Notes: generated from the letters alone by a model not told the origin. Positions 48,710-58,861 are shown, numbered from the stretch's first letter. The stretch: 64,000 bases of DNA from Terribacillus halophilus (GCF_900101385.1 NZ_FMZB01000003.1:124001-188000), one strand, 5' to 3'. Program-made: numbers and translations.

Positions 48710-49474
48710 TCAAATACCGCCATAGCGCCGTTTTCTGTTCTGGAAATCACTGACTGCCTGCTCGAACAGCAGCTCGTCGAAATCAGGCCACAGTACTTCC
48801 GTAAACCAGAGCTCTGCATAAGCACTCTGCCAAAGGAGGAAGTTGCTTAATCGGTGCTCACCGCTCGTACGGATTATCAAATCAGGGTCTGCCATTTTTT
48901 CTGTATATAAATAGCGGGAAATACACGTTTCATCAATATCTGTCATTTGCAGCTTATTGTCGTGGATGTCCTGCATCATATTTTTTACAGCATGTACAAG
49001 CTCATACCGTCCGCCATAGTTCAAGGCAAAGTTGAGGATTAGACCATCATTATGTTTGGTCTTCTCCATCGCTTCTTTAACAGCTTCCCTGGTGAAGGAC
49101 GGCAGCCCTTCCAAGTCTCCGATTGTCTGTACCTTGACATTCTCTTCGATAAGCTCCGGCAAGTATGTCGTCAGAAACTCCTTCGGCAGCTTCATCAAGA
49201 AATCCACTTCTGTTTGCGGACGTTTCCAATTTTCCTTGGAAAAGGCATATAAGGTAAGTACCTTCACATCAATCCGGTTGGCAGCTTTTACAATGCGCCG
49301 AACTGTCGTCATCCCTTCTTTATGTCCAGCAATCCTCGGAAGTCCGCGTTTTTTCGCCCAGCGTCCATTTCCGTCCATGATGATGGCCACATGGTCCGGG
49401 ATATTCTCAAGCTGCAGTGTCGACGGCTGTAATTCTATTCTTCTTTTCCTGTTGAAAAAAGGAAGTTTAATCAT
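48710..49474 (-). CDS. uppS: UppS, undecaprenyl diphosphate synthase
   Basis: Cis-prenyltransferase making the C55 carrier for peptidoglycan and teichoic acid. 254 residues (B. subtilis 260). Catalytic Asp34 in IIMDGNGRWA; PDLIIRTSGEHRLSNFLLWQ and the YAELWF.EVLWPDF region are intact. ATG at 49474 is chosen (GGAGG 7 nt upstream); the open frame upstream runs into the frr terminator. Confidence 0.97.
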   Translation of the reverse strand: MIKLPFFNRKRRIELQPSTLQLENIPDHVAIIMDGNGRWAKKRGLPRIAGHKEGMTTVRRIVKAANRIDVKVLTLYAFSKENWKRPQTEVDFLMKLPKEFLTTYLPELIEENVKVQTIGDLEGLPSFTREAVKEAMEKTKHNDGLILNFALNYGGRYELVHAVKNMMQDIHDNKLQMTDIDETCISRYLYTEKMADPDLIIRTSGEHRLSNFLLWQSAYAELWFTEVLWPDFDELLFEQAVSDFQNRKRRYGGI

Positions 49475-49565
49475 CTTGAATCCTCCATTGGGCTTTATTC
49501 TCTGATGACTAGGTAGCCATAGGTGCCCTGTGCAGTACTGCTCTTTGTTTCTCACAAAAAGAGCA

Positions 49566-49592
49566 AAAACCCCCTTTGGCAAGAGGGTCTTG
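49566..49592 (-). terminator. frr terminator
   Basis: Minus-strand GACCCTCTT / AAGGGGGTTT stem (one G-U pair) followed by TTTTTG, between frr and uppS. Confidence 0.75.
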
Positions 49593-49618
49593 TACTACTT
49601 ATTTTACATGGTTAAGGG

Positions 49619-50176
49619 TCAAACTTCCATTATTTCTTTTTCTTTGTCTTTCGCAAGACCTTCAAGCTGGCTGATATGCTTATCCGTTTCCGTTTGCACA
49701 TCATCCTGGAAGCCCTTCAAATCATCTTCCGTGATTTCTTTATTCTTTTCGGCTTTCTTAAGCTGCTCGTTGCTGTCACGACGAACATTACGAATTTGTA
49801 CTTTTGCTTCTTCCAAATACTTGGACACAACCTTGACCAATTCTTTCCGGCGCTCCTCTGTCAATGCAGGGATGCTCAGCCGGATCAAATTACCGTCGCT
49901 GGAAGGAGAAAGACCTAAGTCTGCTTTTTGAATCGCTTTTTCGATGTCAGAAATCGCAGTTTTGTCATAAGGTGTGATCACAAGCATACGTGCTTCCGGA
50001 GCAGTGACGCTTGCGAGCTGATTCAATGGTGTGGATGCCCCATAATAATCTACATAGACACTATCTAAAAGAGATGGATTCGCACGACCTGCACGTACAG
50101 TTGCCAGCTGTCTCGAGAAAGCCTGTACTGCTTGTGTCATTTTGCTTTGCGCATCCGAAATGATTGCTGTTGACAT
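49619..50176 (-). CDS. frr: Ribosome recycling factor
   Basis: 185 residues, the normal length. Features: [30 protein letters not shown] and [14 protein letters not shown]-type helices ([16 protein letters not shown]). It splits post-termination ribosomes with EF-G. The ATG overlaps the pyrH stop codon by 1 nt (TAATG). Confidence 0.98.
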   Translation of the reverse strand: MSTAIISDAQSKMTQAVQAFSRQLATVRAGRANPSLLDSVYVDYYGASTPLNQLASVTAPEARMLVITPYDKTAISDIEKAIQKADLGLSPSSDGNLIRLSIPALTEERRKELVKVVSKYLEEAKVQIRNVRRDSNEQLKKAEKNKEITEDDLKGFQDDVQTETDKHISQLEGLAKDKEKEIMEV

Positions 50177-50901
50177 TAGTTATTCCCCCTGATAATCGTT
50201 CCGATGCTCTCACCGGAAACCGCTTTTTTGATATTTCCTTTTTCGCTGATAGAGAAGACAAGCAATGGAATATCATTATCCATACATAGTGAGGAAGCAG
50301 TCGAATCCATGACGCCCAGTCCTTCATTCAGGACATCCAAATATGTCAATGAGTCATACTTCACTGCATCTGCTACTAGTTTAGGATCTGCATTATATAC
50401 ACCATCGACGTTATTCTTAGCCATCAGGATGACTTCTGCTTCGATTTCAGCTGCACGCAAAGCCGCAGTTGTGTCTGTTGAGAAATATGGATTACCTGTA
50501 CCTGCTGCAAAGATGACGACACGTTTTTTCTCGAGGTGACGAATTGCCTTGCGGCGGATATAAGGCTCAGCTACCTGACGCATTTCAATGGAAGTCTGCA
50601 CTCTCGTCGGGATGCCAAGGTTCTCCAGGCTATCCTGCAGCGCAAGTGAATTCATCACAGTAGCAAGCATGCCCATGTAGTCAGCATTCGCGCGATCCAT
50701 TCCCATTTCGCTGCCGACTTTTCCGCGCCAGATGTTACCGCCGCCGACAACAACCGCAACTTCCACTCCCATTTCAGCTACTTCTTTCACTTGTTCCGCA
50801 ATCGAGCGGATGACGGAAGGTTCGATACCATAGCCTACCTGTCCGCTCAATGCTTCTCCACTTAGTTTCAATACGATTCTTTTATAGCGTGCTGTAGTCA
50901 T
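50176..50901 (-). CDS. pyrH: UMP kinase
   Basis: Amino-acid-kinase-fold UMP kinase, 241 residues, essential for pyrimidine nucleotides. KLSGEAL at the N-terminus, [10 protein letters not shown], and [13 protein letters not shown].. are conserved. ATG at 50901 has GGAGG 5 nt upstream. It follows tsf after a terminator. Confidence 0.97.
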   Translation of the reverse strand: MTTARYKRIVLKLSGEALSGQVGYGIEPSVIRSIAEQVKEVAEMGVEVAVVVGGGNIWRGKVGSEMGMDRANADYMGMLATVMNSLALQDSLENLGIPTRVQTSIEMRQVAEPYIRRKAIRHLEKKRVVIFAAGTGNPYFSTDTTAALRAAEIEAEVILMAKNNVDGVYNADPKLVADAVKYDSLTYLDVLNEGLGVMDSTASSLCMDNDIPLLVFSISEKGNIKKAVSGESIGTIIRGNN

Positions 50902-50925
50902 CAGATCCTCCAAAGGTATGTATTT

Positions 50926-50953
50926 TGTAAAAAAGGGAACACCAAGTGTCCCC
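50926..50953 (-). terminator. tsf terminator
   Basis: Minus-strand GGGGACAC / GTGTTCCC stem (one G-U pair), 3-nt loop, then TTTTTT. Confidence 0.85.
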
Positions 50954-50968
50954 TCTCTTTTGTCGTCC

Positions 50969-51850
50969 TTATTTTTTAACTTGGCTCATTACTTCATCAA
51001 CGAAGTTATCTTCGCGTTTTTCCATACCTTCGCCAACTTCATAACGAACAAAGTTAACAACGGAAGCACCTTTGTCGGTTACGTATTTCTTCACTTTTTG
51101 ATCTGGATCCTTGATGAAGCTTTGTTCAAGCAAGCAGATTTCTTCGAAGAATTTACCAAGGCGGCCTTCTACCATCTTCTCAACGATGTTTTCTGGCTTA
51201 CCTTCGTTTAGAGCTTGTGTTTTCAATACTTCGCGCTCGCGTTCCACTTCTTCCGGAGCTACTGCATCGCGGGAAACGTAGCGAGGGTTTACCGCTGCAA
51301 CGTGCATTGCAACATCTTTTCCAAGCTCAGCATCAGTTGTACCATCAAGCAATGCCAATACACCGATACGTCCACCGCCATGGATGTAAGCACCAAATGC
51401 TTGGTTCTCCGTTTTGTTGACTAGAGCAAAACGGCGAAGGGAGATTTTTTCTCCAATTTTAGCAATCGCAGCGTTGATGTACTCACCAACAGTCTGCTCT
51501 TCATTAATTTTCTGATCAAGAGCTTCTTCCACGCTTGCTGGTTTGTTAGCAAGGATGTGCTGTGCAAGTTCGTTAAGTAAAGATTGGAACTGATCGTTTT
51601 TTGTAACGAAGTCAGTTTCACAGTTCACTTCAAGCAATACTGCAGAATCGCCTTCTGTAGCGATGAAAGTAGAACCTTCCGCAGCAACGCGGTCTGCTTT
51701 CTTAGCAGCTTTCGCAATACCGTTCTCGCGAAGGTAATCGATCGCTTTTTCCATATCACCATCAGTTTGTGTCAATGCTTTTTTACAGTCCATCATACCT
51801 GCGCCCGTTTTTTCGCGCAATTCTTTTACCATTTGTGCCGTGATTGCCAT
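50969..51850 (-). CDS. tsf: Elongation factor Ts
   Basis: Nucleotide-exchange factor for EF-Tu, 293 residues. The N-terminal TDVPF-like core is seen in [19 protein letters not shown] and [14 protein letters not shown]. Separated from rpsB by a hairpin that likely tunes the S2 to EF-Ts ratio. Confidence 0.98.
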   Translation of the reverse strand: MAITAQMVKELREKTGAGMMDCKKALTQTDGDMEKAIDYLRENGIAKAAKKADRVAAEGSTFIATEGDSAVLLEVNCETDFVTKNDQFQSLLNELAQHILANKPASVEEALDQKINEEQTVGEYINAAIAKIGEKISLRRFALVNKTENQAFGAYIHGGGRIGVLALLDGTTDAELGKDVAMHVAAVNPRYVSRDAVAPEEVEREREVLKTQALNEGKPENIVEKMVEGRLGKFFEEICLLEQSFIKDPDQKVKKYVTDKGASVVNFVRYEVGEGMEKREDNFVDEVMSQVKK

Positions 51851-51887
51851 CGTAAATGCCTCCTTAAGGGTTTGGACAATTAGTCTT

Positions 51888-51925
51888 TAAAAAAGGGTGA
51901 TAAAAGGTCCCCCCTTATCACCCTT
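51888..51925 (-). terminator. Terminator/attenuator between rpsB and tsf
   Basis: Minus-strand AAGGGTGATAA / TTATCACCCTT stem with an 11-nt G/C-rich loop and TTTTTT tail. tsf has no clear promoter of its own, so partial read-through is expected. Confidence 0.85.
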
Positions 51926-51931
51926 CATCCA

Positions 51932-52678
51932 TTACTCGCTTACAGCTTCTGTAGCTTCTTCTTCAGCAGCTGGAGCTTCTTGGTCTTCCAATTCTTCACC
52001 TTGCTTGGATTCCAGGATAGCATCCGCCATTTTGGAAGTAAGCAATTTGACAGCGCGGATTGCGTCGTCATTTGCAGGGATCACGTAATCGATTTCGTCC
52101 GGATCACAGTTCGTATCAACGATACCGATGATTGGAATGTTCAATTTGTGAGCTTCTGCAATTGCGATTCTTTCTTTACGTGGGTCGATAACGAATAGAG
52201 CGTCAGGAATTCTTTCCATGTCTTTGATACCGCCAAGGAATTTTACAAGACGTTCTTTTTCTTTAAGCAAACCTACTACTTCTTTCTTAGGAAGTACTTC
52301 GAAAGTACCGTCTTCTTCCATGCGCTCGATGGATTTCAAACGGTTGATACGTTTGCGGATAGTCTGGAAGTTAGTAAGTGTACCACCCAACCAGCGTTGG
52401 TTGACAAAGTACTGTCCAGAACGGATAGCTTCTTCTTTCACAGATTCCTGTGCTTGTTTCTTCGTACCTACGAATAGGATTGTACCGCCATCAGCAGCAA
52501 GTTCTTTCACGTAGTTGTACGCTTCGTCGACTTTCTTGACCGTTTTCTGAAGGTCGATGATGTAGATGCCGTTACGCTCAGTGAAGATATATTTCTTCAT
52601 TTTTGGGTTCCAACGGCGAGTCTGGTGACCGAAATGAACACCAGCTTCAAGCAATTGTTTCATTGAAATGACTGACAT
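51932..52678 (-). CDS. rpsB: 30S ribosomal protein S2
   Basis: 248 residues with [31 protein letters not shown] and [14 protein letters not shown]. The C-terminus is acidic (EEATEAVSE). It is transcribed from its own sigma-A promoter and has a leader of about 110 nt. It is the first gene of rpsB-tsf-(pyrH-frr). Confidence 0.98.
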   Translation of the reverse strand: MSVISMKQLLEAGVHFGHQTRRWNPKMKKYIFTERNGIYIIDLQKTVKKVDEAYNYVKELAADGGTILFVGTKKQAQESVKEEAIRSGQYFVNQRWLGGTLTNFQTIRKRINRLKSIERMEEDGTFEVLPKKEVVGLLKEKERLVKFLGGIKDMERIPDALFVIDPRKERIAIAEAHKLNIPIIGIVDTNCDPDEIDYVIPANDDAIRAVKLLTSKMADAILESKQGEELEDQEAPAAEEEATEAVSE

Positions 52679-52727
52679 AGTGTTTTCCTCCTAATGGTTT
52701 TTTCTCCTCCGACTGCTTCATCTTTTA

Positions 52728-52756
52728 TCGGGAACTGACAGTTTGTCAGCACCTCC
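52728..52756 (-). promoter_or_regulatory. Hairpin in the rpsB leader
   Basis: In the minus-strand leader CTGACA and TGTCAG form a 6-bp stem around a 3-nt loop, extended by GGGA and TCCC around an internal bulge. A ribosomal-protein leader is a reasonable place for feedback control, but I do not recognise a named family. Confidence 0.4.
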
Positions 52757-52795
52757 CGTAAAAATCGGCAGACGTGTGTATTAACACCAAAAATA

Positions 52796-52824
52796 AATAT
52801 AGCACAGCTATTTCCGTCAATCAA
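52796..52824 (-). promoter_or_regulatory. sigma-A promoter of rpsB
   Basis: Minus-strand TTGATT, 17 nt, TATATT. It begins only 18 nt after the swrB stop codon, with no strong terminator in between, so the fla/che operon may read into rpsB. Confidence 0.65.
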
Positions 52825-52842
52825 GCATCTTAGACATGTTTC

Positions 52843-53316
52843 TCAGCTATTTCTGTTCTTTTCCCCATTTTTCTTCATCAAAAGTATCAATTCCACTTCC
52901 GTTTTGCCCATTCCAAGCTGTTTTGCAATCGCCGCAGCTGACAGACCAAGGTCTGCCAGCTGCAGCACGCGCCCTAGATTGGACATGGATAGATCATCTT
53001 CTGCTTCTGCCGGCTGCGGAGGTGAATACTCTGATTCAAGTTCTTTGTCCTCCCCTGTTTCCGCAATGGCATCAGGCTGACTGTTTTTTTCTTTTACAGT
53101 GGGAGTTTCAGGTACCTTTGGTGATTGCTTTCCGTTCAGAAGTCGCTCATTCTCTTCCCTGAGTTCTTCAAGGATGGTACCGAGCATCGCTTCATATGCT
53201 CTCTTCTCCTCTTGATGCTGGCTTTCCTGATACGTCACCTTTGATTGCAATGTTCGGATAGCGATGAAAGTCAATACATGAAGCAGAAGGCTGGCATAGA
53301 CTAATAGTGTGAGCAT
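52843..53316 (-). CDS. swrB: SwrB (YlxL), swarming motility protein
   Basis: Single-pass membrane protein, 157 residues (B. subtilis 167). Residues 1-20 are the membrane segment, about 25-70 a coiled coil, then an acidic linker and a C-terminal helix-turn-helix-like region (LQLADLGLSAAAIAKQLGMGKTEVELIL). In B. subtilis SwrB promotes flagellar type III secretion and SigD activation. It is the last gene of the fla/che operon. Confidence 0.87.
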   Translation of the reverse strand: MLTLLVYASLLLHVLTFIAIRTLQSKVTYQESQHQEEKRAYEAMLGTILEELREENERLLNGKQSPKVPETPTVKEKNSQPDAIAETGEDKELESEYSPPQPAEAEDDLSMSNLGRVLQLADLGLSAAAIAKQLGMGKTEVELILLMKKNGEKNRNS

Positions 53317-53352
53317 GGAAAACCTTCTTTCTATATAAAGTGGAAATAGCTT

Positions 53353-54129
53353 TCAGCTGATTGCTGAAAGCTTGGCTAGGGATTCCCGTAATTTAAAAAC
53401 GGCACGTTTGTGAATCTGTGAAATTCGTGATGTCGTCAATTCCAGTATGTGACCGATTTCTGTAAACGTCAATTCTTCTTTGTAAAAAAGGCTGATCACC
53501 AGCTGTTCATGATCATTCAGCTGCTTGATGCTGTCTGTCAGCTGGCTTAAGAGTTCCTTTTGCAGCATTGCTTCTTCCGGTTGGGGTGTCTTGAGATCCG
53601 GCAGGACATAGCTTGTATCTTGTTTGTCCTGCTTTGGCAGGGCTGGTTTGTCATCCATCGAGAGGACATTGGAAAATAACGCATCACGCACAGCTTCTTC
53701 CACTTCATCCCGACTTAATCCAGTGGACTTGGCAATCTCCATGCTGGTCGGTTTCCTTTCCAGCGATTGTTCCAGCGCAGCAGCCGCTGCTTCTATTTTT
53801 TTCACTTTATCCCGCACCGTACGGGGAAGCCAGTCTTCCTTCCGCAGACCGTCCATGATGGCACCTCTGACACGGAAGGAAGCATAGGTTTCAAATTTGA
53901 GATCCCTGCTTGGTTCGAACTTTTGTAAAGCATCATACAACCCTGTATAACCGAAGCTTCTGACATCATCCCTGCTCACACTGGAGGGGAGGTGAGCAGC
54001 GATGCGCTGCGTATGGTATTCGACAACATGCATATACATCCGCATCAATTCATTGGCAGCTTCGTTATCTTTCTTATAAAACCAGCTGTTCCAATACTGC
54101 TGTTCTGTTTCCGATCCATAACTGATCAT
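53353..54129 (-). CDS. sigD: SigD, sigma factor for motility, chemotaxis and autolysin genes
   Basis: Sigma-28 type factor, 258 residues (B. subtilis 254). Region 2 (YTGLYDALQKFEPSRDLKFETYASFRVRGAIMDGLR), region 3 (MEIAKSTGLSRDEVE) and region 4 (VISLFYKEELTFTEIGHILELTTSRISQIHKRAV) are complete. The start at 54129 has AAAGGAGGG upstream. It is placed after cheD, as in B. subtilis. Confidence 0.97.
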   Translation of the reverse strand: MISYGSETEQQYWNSWFYKKDNEAANELMRMYMHVVEYHTQRIAAHLPSSVSRDDVRSFGYTGLYDALQKFEPSRDLKFETYASFRVRGAIMDGLRKEDWLPRTVRDKVKKIEAAAAALEQSLERKPTSMEIAKSTGLSRDEVEEAVRDALFSNVLSMDDKPALPKQDKQDTSYVLPDLKTPQPEEAMLQKELLSQLTDSIKQLNDHEQLVISLFYKEELTFTEIGHILELTTSRISQIHKRAVFKLRESLAKLSAIS

Positions 54130-54179
54130 GAAACTCCCTCCTTTGTTTGCTGCTCTGTCCCAAGCTTGAAGCTGCTCCA

Positions 54180-54674
54180 TTATATGATCGCTTCCTCTTT
54201 ATTAACTGTTTTTATCTTCAATCCACATGTCTCCGTGTCAAATTCAATCGTACGTCCATTGGTGCCCCCGACATCCTTGCTCTCGATAGGTATCCGATAT
54301 TCCCGAAGCTTTTGTTCCACTGCTTCGATATTACGCGGCCCAATCCGCATCTTTTCATCAGTCGACATAAAAGAAAACATCTGTGCTCCTCCTGCAAGCT
54401 TGGCTTTGAAGCGATTGTTGCTCGCCCCTTGCCTCACGAGGTTCGCGATTAAATCATCCATGGCAGTATCTGCATATTTATTGCGGTTCATCTGTGCTTG
54501 CTTGGCAAGGTTCGAATCCGGAAGCATGACATGCGCCATACCCGCCACCCTTTTTTGTTTATCATAAATGACAACTCCGACACATGATCCAAGTCCAGCA
54601 GTACGGAGATGCTGTGGATGGACGGCGATTTTGGCATCAGCTATCCCTACATGCAATATTTCCGTTTCAGTCAT
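54180..54674 (-). CDS. cheD: CheD, chemoreceptor glutamine deamidase
   Basis: 164 residues. Catalytic Cys31 in GLGSCVGVVIYD, His48 in GMAHVMLPDS; the conserved VGGTNGR loop near 138-144. It deamidates receptors and binds CheC. It overlaps cheC by 8 nt. Confidence 0.96.
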   Translation of the reverse strand: MTETEILHVGIADAKIAVHPQHLRTAGLGSCVGVVIYDKQKRVAGMAHVMLPDSNLAKQAQMNRNKYADTAMDDLIANLVRQGASNNRFKAKLAGGAQMFSFMSTDEKMRIGPRNIEAVEQKLREYRIPIESKDVGGTNGRTIEFDTETCGLKIKTVNKEEAII

Positions 54675-55311
54675 CTTCTTCGACTCCTAAAGCACGGAAT
54701 AAATAGCCGAATGCTTCGGGGTCGAGCAGAAGCAGGAATTTACCTTCGACCATATGTTGCTGCTGATTTGGATGGCTGAGTGAGATGACAGTATCAATGA
54801 CAACTGTATAATCACTCTCCTGAGCGATTTCAATCAAACCATTAGCCAGGATGGCACCACCCATATCGACACTGATCTGCGGAACTGATGGCTGCATATT
54901 CACTTTCGAGAAGTCGCTTATTGCGGACAGATAGCTTCCTGCCAGTATATTTCCCATCTCATTCAAAGCAGAAAGGTTGATGTCATCTTTGGATGTATTG
55001 GACCATGAAAAACTCGCATCACCGGTTATATAATGGACGAATAGCTCCGCTTCTTTTGGCTCCAGGAGGAAAAACATATTTCCAGGTGCATCCCCCTGAA
55101 CTCTGAGATAAATAGCCGCCAGCGGCTGTTCGGCTCCGCCGATTGATTCGATTAATTCATTGAAGTGACAAATTCTGACCGCAGGAACCTTCATGTCAAT
55201 GTCCTGCTGAAGTAAGGTGGAAAGAGCAGTAGCAGCATTGCCTGCCCCGATATTACCAGCTTCCTTCAATGCATCCAGCTGATCTTCCGTTATATGCTGA
55301 AGATCATACAT
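54667..55311 (-). CDS. cheC: CheC, CheY-P phosphatase
   Basis: 214 residues. Two phosphatase motifs, EAGNIGAGNAATAL near 16-29 and NEMGNILAGSYLSA near 115-130, both retaining the E..N pattern. It dephosphorylates CheY-P, stimulated by CheD. Its ATG overlaps the cheW stop codon. Confidence 0.96.
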   Translation of the reverse strand: MYDLQHITEDQLDALKEAGNIGAGNAATALSTLLQQDIDMKVPAVRICHFNELIESIGGAEQPLAAIYLRVQGDAPGNMFFLLEPKEAELFVHYITGDASFSWSNTSKDDINLSALNEMGNILAGSYLSAISDFSKVNMQPSVPQISVDMGGAILANGLIEIAQESDYTVVIDTVISLSHPNQQQHMVEGKFLLLLDPEAFGYLFRALGVEEDD

Positions 55312-55781
55312 CAGCTTTCGATAGACTTGATTGCTTCGATCTCATGGAATTTCAGGACTTTTCTAAGATCAAGCAAGATGACAAGTCTGTCCTCCAAATT
55401 CACTACTCCGTCAATGTAATCTATATCGATTGCTCCGATCACTTGTGGCGCTTCTTCGATTTTATTGACTGGAATATCGACGACATCATTGGCTGCATCA
55501 ACAATCAAACCAATCGAGGTCTCCTCCAAGTCCACGATGATGATTCTCGTGTTTTCATCGACTGGGGTTTCCTCCAGCCCAAGACGGCTTCTCAAATCAA
55601 CTATCGGCGTAACGACCCCGCGCATGTTGATGACACCTTTGATGAAATCTTCCGTATTCGGGACCCTGGTAATGTGTTCCATCTTCTCGATTGAACCTAC
55701 TTGTGTAACTGGTACTGCATATTCTTCGTTTTTCAATTGAAAAACGATCACTTTTACATCTTGTACGATTTCTTCTGCCAT
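55311..55781 (-). CDS. cheW: CheW, chemotaxis coupling protein
   Basis: Links CheA to receptors. 156 residues: FQLKNEEYAVPVTQVGSIEK, FIKGVINMRGVVTPIVDLRSRLGL. It is 12 nt after cheA. Confidence 0.97.
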   Translation of the reverse strand: MAEEIVQDVKVIVFQLKNEEYAVPVTQVGSIEKMEHITRVPNTEDFIKGVINMRGVVTPIVDLRSRLGLEETPVDENTRIIIVDLEETSIGLIVDAANDVVDIPVNKIEEAPQVIGAIDIDYIDGVVNLEDRLVILLDLRKVLKFHEIEAIKSIES

Positions 55782-55793
55782 GATAAACCCTCC

Positions 55794-57794
55794 TTATTTG
55801 ATTAGCGCATTGCTGTCAATGATAAGCGCCACTTGACCATCTCCTAAAATAGTGGCACCGGAAATAGCAAATATCTCAGTCAAGTAGTTTCCGAGAGATT
55901 TAAGTACGATCTCTTGCTGGCCGATAAACCCATCCACGATCAAGCCAGCCGACTTATCACCTTTTTTGATGATGACGACAGAGTAATAATCCGTCTCCTC
56001 ATACACATTTGGTACTTGGAATACATCTTTCAACGAAACAAGGGGAACGACTCTTCCGCGAAAATCGATTACAGCCTGATTATGCACATGCATGATGTCC
56101 GATTTTGGAATGATGGCTGTTTCGATGATAGAGGAAAGCGGAACAGCGTATTTCTCTTTTTGGATTTCCACTAGCAACACACTGATGATGGACAAAGTCA
56201 GCGGCAGCTCGATGCTGAACATTGATCCTTTTCCTTCTTCGGAACTTATCGTAATCGTACCGCCAAGTGATTCGATTGTATTCCGGACGACATCCAGCCC
56301 TACACCGCGACCGGAAATATCCGAAATGGTTTCAGCCGTGGAAAAGCCGCTTTCCATGATCAAGCCGAATATTTGGTTGTCATTCATGATTGCTGCTTGT
56401 TCTTTTGTGATAAGACCATTATTGATTGCTTTATCCGTAATTTTCTTCCGATTGATCCCGGCGCCATCATCACTGATGTCGATAAAGACGTGGTTGCCAG
56501 AATGGTAGGCTTTCAGCTTGATAGTTCCCGTTTCCGGCTTTCCTAGTCCCCGTCTTACTTCCGGGGTTTCGATACCATGATCCAAGCTGTTTCGAATCAG
56601 ATGCACTAGTGGATCACCAATTTCATCGATGACTGTACGATCGAGCTCTGTTTCAGCACCTTCAATCTGCAAATCGATTTTCTTGCCCAAATCTTTGGCA
56701 AGCTGGCGCACCATACGCGGGAATCGATTGAATACTTGGTCAATGGAAACCATGCGCATTGTCAATACGATGCTTTGAAGGTCACCGGAAATCCTGGCCA
56801 TTCGCTCCACTGTCTCATGCAGTTCCGGATGCTTTACTTCTTCAGCGATCTGTTCAAGTCTGCCTCGATCGATTACCAGTTCCTCGAACAGGTTCATCAA
56901 GATATCAAGACGTTCGATATTCACACGGATCGTCTTATTGCTTTGCTGCGCTTTTTTCTCGGTTGTCATCGCTTCTGTTTTTTCTTCCATCACGGCAGCT
57001 GCTGTTTCTTCATTTGCTGCATCCTGGACATGCTTATATGTATCGATGAAGAAATTCTGGATCGAAACGGCATCTATTTCGGATACTTTCAGGATTTTTT
57101 CCTCGATAAGTTCTTTCGGTTCTTTTGTAACGAGTAATACTTCAAACGTCAGATCAAATGCCTCATCTTCAAGCTGGGAAACATCAGGATTGGATTTAAC
57201 TACTTCTCCTAACGATTCAAGTACTTCGAATACCATGTACACACGGGCTGCTTTCAGCATACAGTCTTCGCGCAAAGTGACTTTCGTGTAGAAGTTCTGG
57301 AATCCTTTTTCTTCACTCTCACGCAATACAGCCAGTTCGAACTCATCCAAAAGAAGACTGGATTCCTCTTCAGGTGTTTTGTGTTCAGCTGCTGCATTGC
57401 TTTGATGCAGCGCTTCACCAGACTCAATCGCTTCCAGCTGACGAACCAATTCTGTTACTTCTTTGGTCCCTGCTCCTCCTGATTCGATATCCAGTACCAT
57501 TTCTTCCAGATTATCCACAGCCTCAAATACGATATCCAGTATATCTGGATTGATTGTAAGCTGGTGGTTCCGGATTGCATCGAGTACGTTCTCCATCTGA
57601 TGCGTCAAATTAGCCAAGTCCTGGTACCCCATCGTGGCGGACATACCTTTCAGCGTATGCGCGGAGCGGAAGATTTCATTGACCAATCCGATATCCTCAG
57701 GCTGTTTTTCCAGTTCCAGCAAATGCTGATTCAAGCTTTGCAGATGTTCTTTGCTTTCTTCAATGAATACACCTAAATACTGATCTATTTCCAT
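55794..57794 (-). CDS. cheA: CheA, chemotaxis histidine kinase
   Basis: 666 residues (B. subtilis 672). P1 Hpt with phospho-His46 (RSAHTLKGMSA), P2, P3 dimerisation, P4 ATPase with N box LIRNSLDHGIETPE, G1 DDGAGI and G2 GRGVGLDVV, and P5 CheW-like domain. ATG at 57794 has GGGGG 8 nt upstream and overlaps the cheB end by 10 nt; an extra 22 codons upstream were rejected. Confidence 0.97.
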   Translation of the reverse strand: MEIDQYLGVFIEESKEHLQSLNQHLLELEKQPEDIGLVNEIFRSAHTLKGMSATMGYQDLANLTHQMENVLDAIRNHQLTINPDILDIVFEAVDNLEEMVLDIESGGAGTKEVTELVRQLEAIESGEALHQSNAAAEHKTPEEESSLLLDEFELAVLRESEEKGFQNFYTKVTLREDCMLKAARVYMVFEVLESLGEVVKSNPDVSQLEDEAFDLTFEVLLVTKEPKELIEEKILKVSEIDAVSIQNFFIDTYKHVQDAANEETAAAVMEEKTEAMTTEKKAQQSNKTIRVNIERLDILMNLFEELVIDRGRLEQIAEEVKHPELHETVERMARISGDLQSIVLTMRMVSIDQVFNRFPRMVRQLAKDLGKKIDLQIEGAETELDRTVIDEIGDPLVHLIRNSLDHGIETPEVRRGLGKPETGTIKLKAYHSGNHVFIDISDDGAGINRKKITDKAINNGLITKEQAAIMNDNQIFGLIMESGFSTAETISDISGRGVGLDVVRNTIESLGGTITISSEEGKGSMFSIELPLTLSIISVLLVEIQKEKYAVPLSSIIETAIIPKSDIMHVHNQAVIDFRGRVVPLVSLKDVFQVPNVYEETDYYSVVIIKKGDKSAGLIVDGFIGQQEIVLKSLGNYLTEIFAISGATILGDGQVALIIDSNALIK

Positions 57795-58861
57795 TGGTTG
57801 ACCCCCTCTAAAAGATTGACCCTCTGTTGTATAGCTGCAGCGATGGACTGTACCGGACATACATGATGGAGCAATCCTGCTTCTGCAGCAGCTCTTGGCA
57901 TACCATACACAACACAGGATTCGGCCGATTCACCGATACTGTATACAGATGGCTGCCTCTCTCTGATTTTGCGTAAGCCATCCGTTCCATCCGCCCCCAT
58001 GCCTGTCATAATGACAGTACAAATATCCACATTTTCTAAACTGCTGATTGATGCGAACATACGATCCACAGAAGGACGATGCCCTTTCACGGGATCCTCC
58101 ATCGTCAGTTTGGCAATAAGCTGGCTGTCTGCCTGCTCGATCGTCAGATGCTGGCCTCCGGGTGCAATGTAAACCACGCCATTTTTCAATGTTTCATTTT
58201 GCTGGGCTTCTTTGACTTTTATCACACTCAATCCGTCCAAGCGTTCTGCCAAGGATTTTGTGAACCCTACCGGCATATGCTGCACAACGACAACTGGCGC
58301 AGCCAGCGCAGATGGAAGTTTTCCGACTACTTCCTGCAAAGCTCGCGGACCTCCGGTAGATGTGCCGATCGCTACAAGACTCCGATCAGCTCGTTTCCTT
58401 CCAGGCGTCTTTGCAATCATCTTCACATCAGCGGTTTTGACTTGCTGTTTAACCGACAGGCGGGAAGCTGACGCTGCTACAACTTTGACAACCAGCTCAT
58501 CCCGCACCTTGTCCAAATCCAAGGATATCGAACCAGAAGGCTTTGCAATGAAATCAACCGCACCAATTGACATGGCATGAATGGTCATATCCGCACCTTG
58601 CTTTGTCAGGCTGGAGAGCATGACCACCGGCAGCGGATGCTTCTGCATGATTTCCTTCAGTGCATCGATCCCATTCATAATCGGCATCTCGACATCCATT
58701 GTCACTACATCAGGCTTTAGCTGACTGATTTGTCCCAATCCGTCCTTGCCGTTACGAGCTGTTCCGATGACTTCAAGCCGATCATCGCTATTCAAGAGGT
58801 CCGAAATGATTTTTCGCATAAAAGCGGAATCATCAACGACCAAAACGCGTATTTTTCCCAT
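57785..58861 (-). CDS. cheB: CheB, receptor methylesterase
   Basis: 358 residues. Receiver domain with D10/D11 and phospho-acceptor D56 (VVTMDVEMP), linker, and esterase domain with the nucleophile Ser in GTSTGGPRAL, His in VVVQHMP and Asp in GMGADGTDG. GGAGGAGGAG precedes the ATG, inside the flhG 3' end (29-nt overlap). Confidence 0.97.
   Translation of the reverse strand: MGKIRVLVVDDSAFMRKIISDLLNSDDRLEVIGTARNGKDGLGQISQLKPDVVTMDVEMPIMNGIDALKEIMQKHPLPVVMLSSLTKQGADMTIHAMSIGAVDFIAKPSGSISLDLDKVRDELVVKVVAASASRLSVKQQVKTADVKMIAKTPGRKRADRSLVAIGTSTGGPRALQEVVGKLPSALAAPVVVVQHMPVGFTKSLAERLDGLSVIKVKEAQQNETLKNGVVYIAPGGQHLTIEQADSQLIAKLTMEDPVKGHRPSVDRMFASISSLENVDICTVIMTGMGADGTDGLRKIRERQPSVYSIGESAESCVVYGMPRAAAEAGLLHHVCPVQSIAAAIQQRVNLLEGVNQWK

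Noticed and set aside
52800-52816. ATAGC/GCTAT hairpin as fla/che terminator
   Set aside because: It is a 5-bp, A/T-rich stem lying inside the rpsB promoter spacer; too weak to call.
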